Positions 5,899 to 8,326 of a stretch of 8,326 nt of DNA are shown one piece after another; position 1 is the stretch's first letter, and each line of letters starts with the position of its first letter. The DNA comes from Streptomyces sp. WM6386 (GTDB lineage: Bacteria > Actinomycetota > Actinomycetes > Streptomycetales > Streptomycetaceae), in contig NZ_JXTE01000131.1 of assembly GCF_000972385.1 (NCBI RefSeq), forward strand, positions 1 through 8,326. The letters are read 5' to 3'. The translations under genes and the position numbers were made by a program. The notes under the pieces were generated by a model. The model saw nothing but the letters and a program-made list of their open reading frames with translations, made no database searches and was not told the origin of the DNA.

Positions 5899-6660
5899 AT
5901 GCATGTTCAGGACTCTCATTGGTCTTCCGCGTCTGCCATCGGACCCGGTGGCGGGGCGATGAGCGCGGCGGTGGGGAACGGACGCGACGCTTCGCGTTCG
6001 ACGCCGCTGCGCGTGGACGCACAGCGCAATCTGGAGCACGTACTGCGTGCGGCGCGCGAGGTCTTCGGCGAGCTGGGGTACGGCGCGCCGATGGAGGACG
6101 TGGCGCGACGCGCGCGGGTCGGTGTCGGCACGGTGTACCGGCGCTTCCCGAGCAAGGACGTCCTGGTGCGCCGGATAGCCGAGGAGGAGACCTCCCGGCT
6201 GACGGACCAGGCGCGTACGGCGCTCGGTCAGGAGGACGAGCCGTGGTCGGCGCTGTCGCGCTTCCTGCGGACGTCGGTGGCCTCGGGTGCCGGGCGGCTG
6301 CTGCCGCCGCAGGTGCTGCGGGTCGGGGTGGCCGACGAGCAGGACGACGGTGTCGGGTACGACGAGGCGCGGGTGCCGCAGCAGCGGACGCAGCCGGGCT
6401 CGGGTGAGCTGCGGCTGGTGCCGGAGGCCCCGGGGAACTCGGTCGAGGACGACTCCGGGGCGGCGGCGCTGCTCGACGTGGTGGGCCAGCTCGTGGAGCG
6501 GGCGCGGACGGCGGGCGAGCTGCGGGCCGATGTGTCGGTGTCGGACGTGCTGCTGGTGATCGCGACGGCGGCGCCCTCGCTGCCGGATGCGGCGCAGCAG
6601 GCGGCGGCCTCGGCGCGGCTGCTGGACATCCTGCTGGAGGGTCTGCGGTCGCGGCCGTAG
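5899..6660 (+). CDS. TetR family transcriptional regulator
   Basis: The protein is 253 aa, slightly longer than usual. A tail of about 40 residues precedes a TetR N-terminal DNA-binding domain (about 41-90): RNLEHVLRAAREVFGELGYGAPMEDVARRARVGVGTVYRRFPSKDVLVRRI. The recognition helix region is VGVGTVYRRFPSK. The C-terminal ligand and dimer domain is poorly conserved in such proteins. Here it contains a polar, Gly/Gln/Pro-rich stretch (about 140-185, DEQDDGVGYDEARVPQQRTQPGSGE) that looks flexible, followed by helices ending in LLDILLEGLRSRP. The start ATG 5899 has GGGGGA 6 nt upstream; ATG 5959 is an alternative. It diverges from ndh, so ndh or the regulator itself are candidate targets, but a palindrome near its own start is the only operator-like hint. 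The effector is unknown. Confidence 0.9.
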   Translation: MHVQDSHWSSASAIGPGGGAMSAAVGNGRDASRSTPLRVDAQRNLEHVLRAAREVFGELGYGAPMEDVARRARVGVGTVYRRFPSKDVLVRRIAEEETSRLTDQARTALGQEDEPWSALSRFLRTSVASGAGRLLPPQVLRVGVADEQDDGVGYDEARVPQQRTQPGSGELRLVPEAPGNSVEDDSGAAALLDVVGQLVERARTAGELRADVSVSDVLLVIATAAPSLPDAAQQAAASARLLDILLEGLRSRP

Positions 6661-6697
6661 TAAAGGCCGCTTGACGCGGTGCCTCGATCAGGTGACG

Positions 6698-6731
6698 ACG
6701 AGGTGTGGGTGCTGCGCCGCCCGCGCCTCGT
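6698..6731 (+). terminator. Terminator after the TetR gene (14-bp stem with G-U pairs)
   Basis: Two 14-nt arms (6698-6711 and 6718-6731) pair fully around a 6-nt loop, with three G-U wobble pairs. The wobbles are favourable only in RNA copied from the plus strand; on the minus strand they would be A-C mismatches. It lies 37 bp after the TetR stop and has no U-run. A second, weaker inverted repeat (ATGCC/GGCAT, 6736-6740 with 6751-6755) follows immediately. Confidence 0.65.
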
Positions 6732-6940
6732 TCGTATGCCCGGATTTCCCGGCATGTCCCCAACTCCCGCTCAGCACACGAGAGTTGAGCCTTCCCCGGA
6801 TGGGTGACGGCTAGTACTGCGGTGCGGCAAAACCCCACGGACGAGTGGAAGCCCCGCACAGCCGGGTTCTGACCAAAAGCCAATATGGCACGCTGACCCG
6901 GTGTTCGTGACTGGTGGGCAGGCGGCGGGGGCTTTCCGCG
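6732..6940 (+). promoter_or_regulatory. Upstream region of the sigma-factor gene with structured leader potential
   Basis: No gene is seen between the TetR terminator and the sigma-factor start. CAACTC/GAGTTG (6761-6766 with 6782-6787) forms an inverted repeat. A possible weak promoter is TTGAGC (6785-6790), but the nearby TAGTAC (6812-6817) is spaced too far away at 21 bp. Downstream are two stem-loops with internal helices. The first is GTGCGG/CCGCAC (6822-6827 with 6854-6859), enclosing CCAC/GTGG (6835-6838 with 6845-6848). The second is CCGGGT/ACCCGG (6862-6867 with 6896-6901), enclosing GCCA-ATA-TGGC (6879-6889). If transcribed, this is a folded 5' leader ending about 40 nt before the start codon. 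No known riboswitch class was recognised. Confidence 0.4.
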
Positions 6941-8326
6941 ATGGGCGTTGACGGGCGGGACGAGTCACAGGGCGAGGGGGACGCGGAGGCCGGCGGCCTG
7001 GCGTCGCCCCAGGTGCCGAGCCAGGGGGGCCGGGCGGGCCGCCACCCGGTCGGCGGTGACCCGATGGAGGGCAGCGTCCCGACCCAGCGCGACCGCCGCG
7101 AGGACAGCGTCCTGCCGCCGCCGATCGAGCTGCCGCCCGGTGACGCCGACCTGATCGGCCGGATGCGCTCGGGCGACGACACCGCCTACGAGGCGCTGTA
7201 CCGGCGCCACGCGGACGCGGTCCGCCGGTACGCCCGCACCTGCTGTCGCGACGCCCACACCGCGGACGACCTGACCGCCGAGGTCTTCGCCCGCATGCTC
7301 CAGGCGGTGCGCGGCGGCTCCGGCCCCGAGCACGCCGTACGCGCGTATCTTCTGACGACGGTCCGGCGCGTCGCCGCGAACTGGACGAAGTCAGCCAAGC
7401 GGGAGCAACTCGTCGACGACTTCGCGGTGTTCGCCGCGCAGTCCGCGCGCGCGACCGACGTATCCGACGACGACACATTGGACCTGGGGGCCGATGTGCG
7501 CGCCATGCACGAGGCCGAGCAGTCCATGGCCATGCAGGCCTTCCGGTCGCTGCCCGAGCGCTGGCAGGCCGTGCTGTGGCACACCGAGGTCGAGGACGAG
7601 TCGCCGAGCGACGTCGCCACGCTCTTCGGGCTCGACGCCAACGGCACGCGCGTGCTCGCCAGCCGCGCCCGCGAGGGCCTCAAGCAGGCCTATCTCCAGG
7701 CCCACGTCAGCGCCGCCCTCGCCGACGACGAGGAGTGCGCCCGCTATGCCGACCAGCTCGGCACCTACGCCCGCGGCCGGCTGCGCACCCGTGCCGAACG
7801 CGGGTTGCGCAAGCATCTGGAGGAGTGCGCCAAGTGCCGCCTCGCGGCCAGCCAGATCGCCGAGGTCGCGAGCAGCATCCCCGCCGTCGTGCCGGTCGCG
7901 GTCATCGGCTGGTTCGGTGCCGCCGGGTACGCCAAGGTCGCCGCGCTCATCGCCGGTGGCACGGGAGCGGGCGCGGCGGGTGTCGCGGGCGCGGCGGCGG
8001 CCAGTGGCGGTTCGTCGGGCGGCGCGGGTGCGGGTGGCGGTGCGGCGGCCTCGGAGGGCGTGGGCATGCCGGTGAAGGTCGGTATCGCGGCCGGTGCGCT
8101 GGTCGCGGCGGGTGTCGTGGTGGCGCTCGCCCTGTCCGGCAACGACAAACCGGCCGACGACAAGCCCGCGGCCCAGCCCCCCGCGACCACGCCGGTGGTC
8201 AAGCCCGCCGAGAACGCCCCCAAGCCGCCGCAGAAGGAGCCCGCGCCCGCGCCGCCGGTCATCGCACCCGAGCCGACGCCGACGCCCACCCCCACACCGG
8301 CCCCCAAGCCCAGCCCGACCCCCACC
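6941..8326 (+). CDS. ECF-like sigma factor fused to a zinc-finger and membrane-anchor module (3' partial)
   Basis: An open frame of 462 codons runs to the window edge without a stop. A polar tail (1-65) precedes sigma region 2 (about 68-155; DLIGRMRSGDDTAYEALYRRHADAVRRYA, DDLTAEVFARML). Region 4 (about 192-256) includes SLPERWQAVLWHTEVEDESPSDVATLFGLDANGTRVLASRAREGLKQAY. A zinc-finger anti-sigma-like module (about 260-310) has KHLEECAKC, the H-x3-C-x2-C motif, with an earlier Cys (EEC). A hydrophobic Ala/Gly-rich stretch (about 313-352) and a clear membrane helix (about 378-399, VKVGIAAGALVAAGVVVALAL) follow. A Lys/Pro/Thr-rich tail with repeated PTPT ends the visible part. Such tails usually lead to an extracytoplasmic domain, which is missing here. 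The start ATG 6941 has GGGGG 9 nt upstream; GTG 6914 is an alternative. Sigma factors with this kind of C-terminal extension are known in actinomycetes; I cannot assign the group. Confidence 0.9.
   Translation, partial: MGVDGRDESQGEGDAEAGGLASPQVPSQGGRAGRHPVGGDPMEGSVPTQRDRREDSVLPPPIELPPGDADLIGRMRSGDDTAYEALYRRHADAVRRYARTCCRDAHTADDLTAEVFARMLQAVRGGSGPEHAVRAYLLTTVRRVAANWTKSAKREQLVDDFAVFAAQSARATDVSDDDTLDLGADVRAMHEAEQSMAMQAFRSLPERWQAVLWHTEVEDESPSDVATLFGLDANGTRVLASRAREGLKQAYLQAHVSAALADDEECARYADQLGTYARGRLRTRAERGLRKHLEECAKCRLAASQIAEVASSIPAVVPVAVIGWFGAAGYAKVAALIAGGTGAGAAGVAGAAAASGGSSGGAGAGGGAAASEGVGMPVKVGIAAGALVAAGVVVALALSGNDKPADDKPAAQPPATTPVVKPAENAPKPPQKEPAPAPPVIAPEPTPTPTPTPAPKPSPTPT

Noticed and set aside
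5897..6883. A minus-strand frame opposite the TetR gene.
   Set aside because: It is almost entirely Pro, Ala and Arg, a typical antisense artefact.
8270..8326. The Pro/Thr-rich run at the right edge as a separate repeat element.
   Set aside because: It is in frame with the sigma-factor fusion protein and fits a normal extracytoplasmic linker.

Overview
The window looks like a chromosomal segment from a high-GC actinomycete, very probably a Streptomyces. The genes are strongly GC-biased at third codon positions, and GTG starts are likely. The protein types are Streptomyces-like: a PAS/PP2C/HATPase phosphatase, a type II NADH dehydrogenase, and a sigma factor fused to a zinc finger and a membrane anchor. 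No insertion sequence, integrase, CRISPR array or tRNA gene was seen. The species cannot be named from this sequence alone.

Layout, left to right. (1) Positions 1-338 hold no protein gene. Read on the minus strand they resemble the promoter and leader region of a ribosomal RNA operon, with a near-consensus promoter (TTGACA, 17-bp spacer, TAGAGT) and at least one further diverged promoter-like unit. The 16S rRNA gene itself should lie just beyond the left edge. (2) A MarR-type regulator (minus, 339-893) and a 12-helix MFS transporter (plus, 1023-2303) diverge from an unusually AT-rich spacer full of short repeats. This is the usual layout of an efflux pump controlled by its neighbouring MarR repressor. 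(3) A perfect hairpin at 2306-2329 separates the MFS gene from a convergent gene. (4) Two genes follow on the minus strand. A PAS-PP2C-HATPase regulatory phosphatase (2329-3969) lies downstream of a type II NADH dehydrogenase (4142 to about 5554), with a hairpin over the end of the dehydrogenase gene. (5) A spacer of about 345 bp separates the dehydrogenase from a divergent TetR regulator (plus, 5899-6660), which is followed by a 14-bp wobble-paired hairpin. (6) A spacer of 280 bp with strong secondary-structure potential leads into an ECF-like sigma factor (plus, from 6941). It carries its own zinc-finger module, a transmembrane segment and a Pro/Thr-rich tail, and it runs off the right edge without a stop.

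How the genes fit together. The MarR/MFS pair is probably one functional unit. The phosphatase and the dehydrogenase lie on the same strand but are separated by 172 bp and a probable terminator, so co-transcription is uncertain. The sigma factor is the most unusual protein: sensor, inhibitor-like domain and sigma factor seem to be combined in one polypeptide. Nothing in the window is clearly a new system. The fused sigma factor with its structured upstream region, and the rRNA promoter region, are the parts most worth a closer look.
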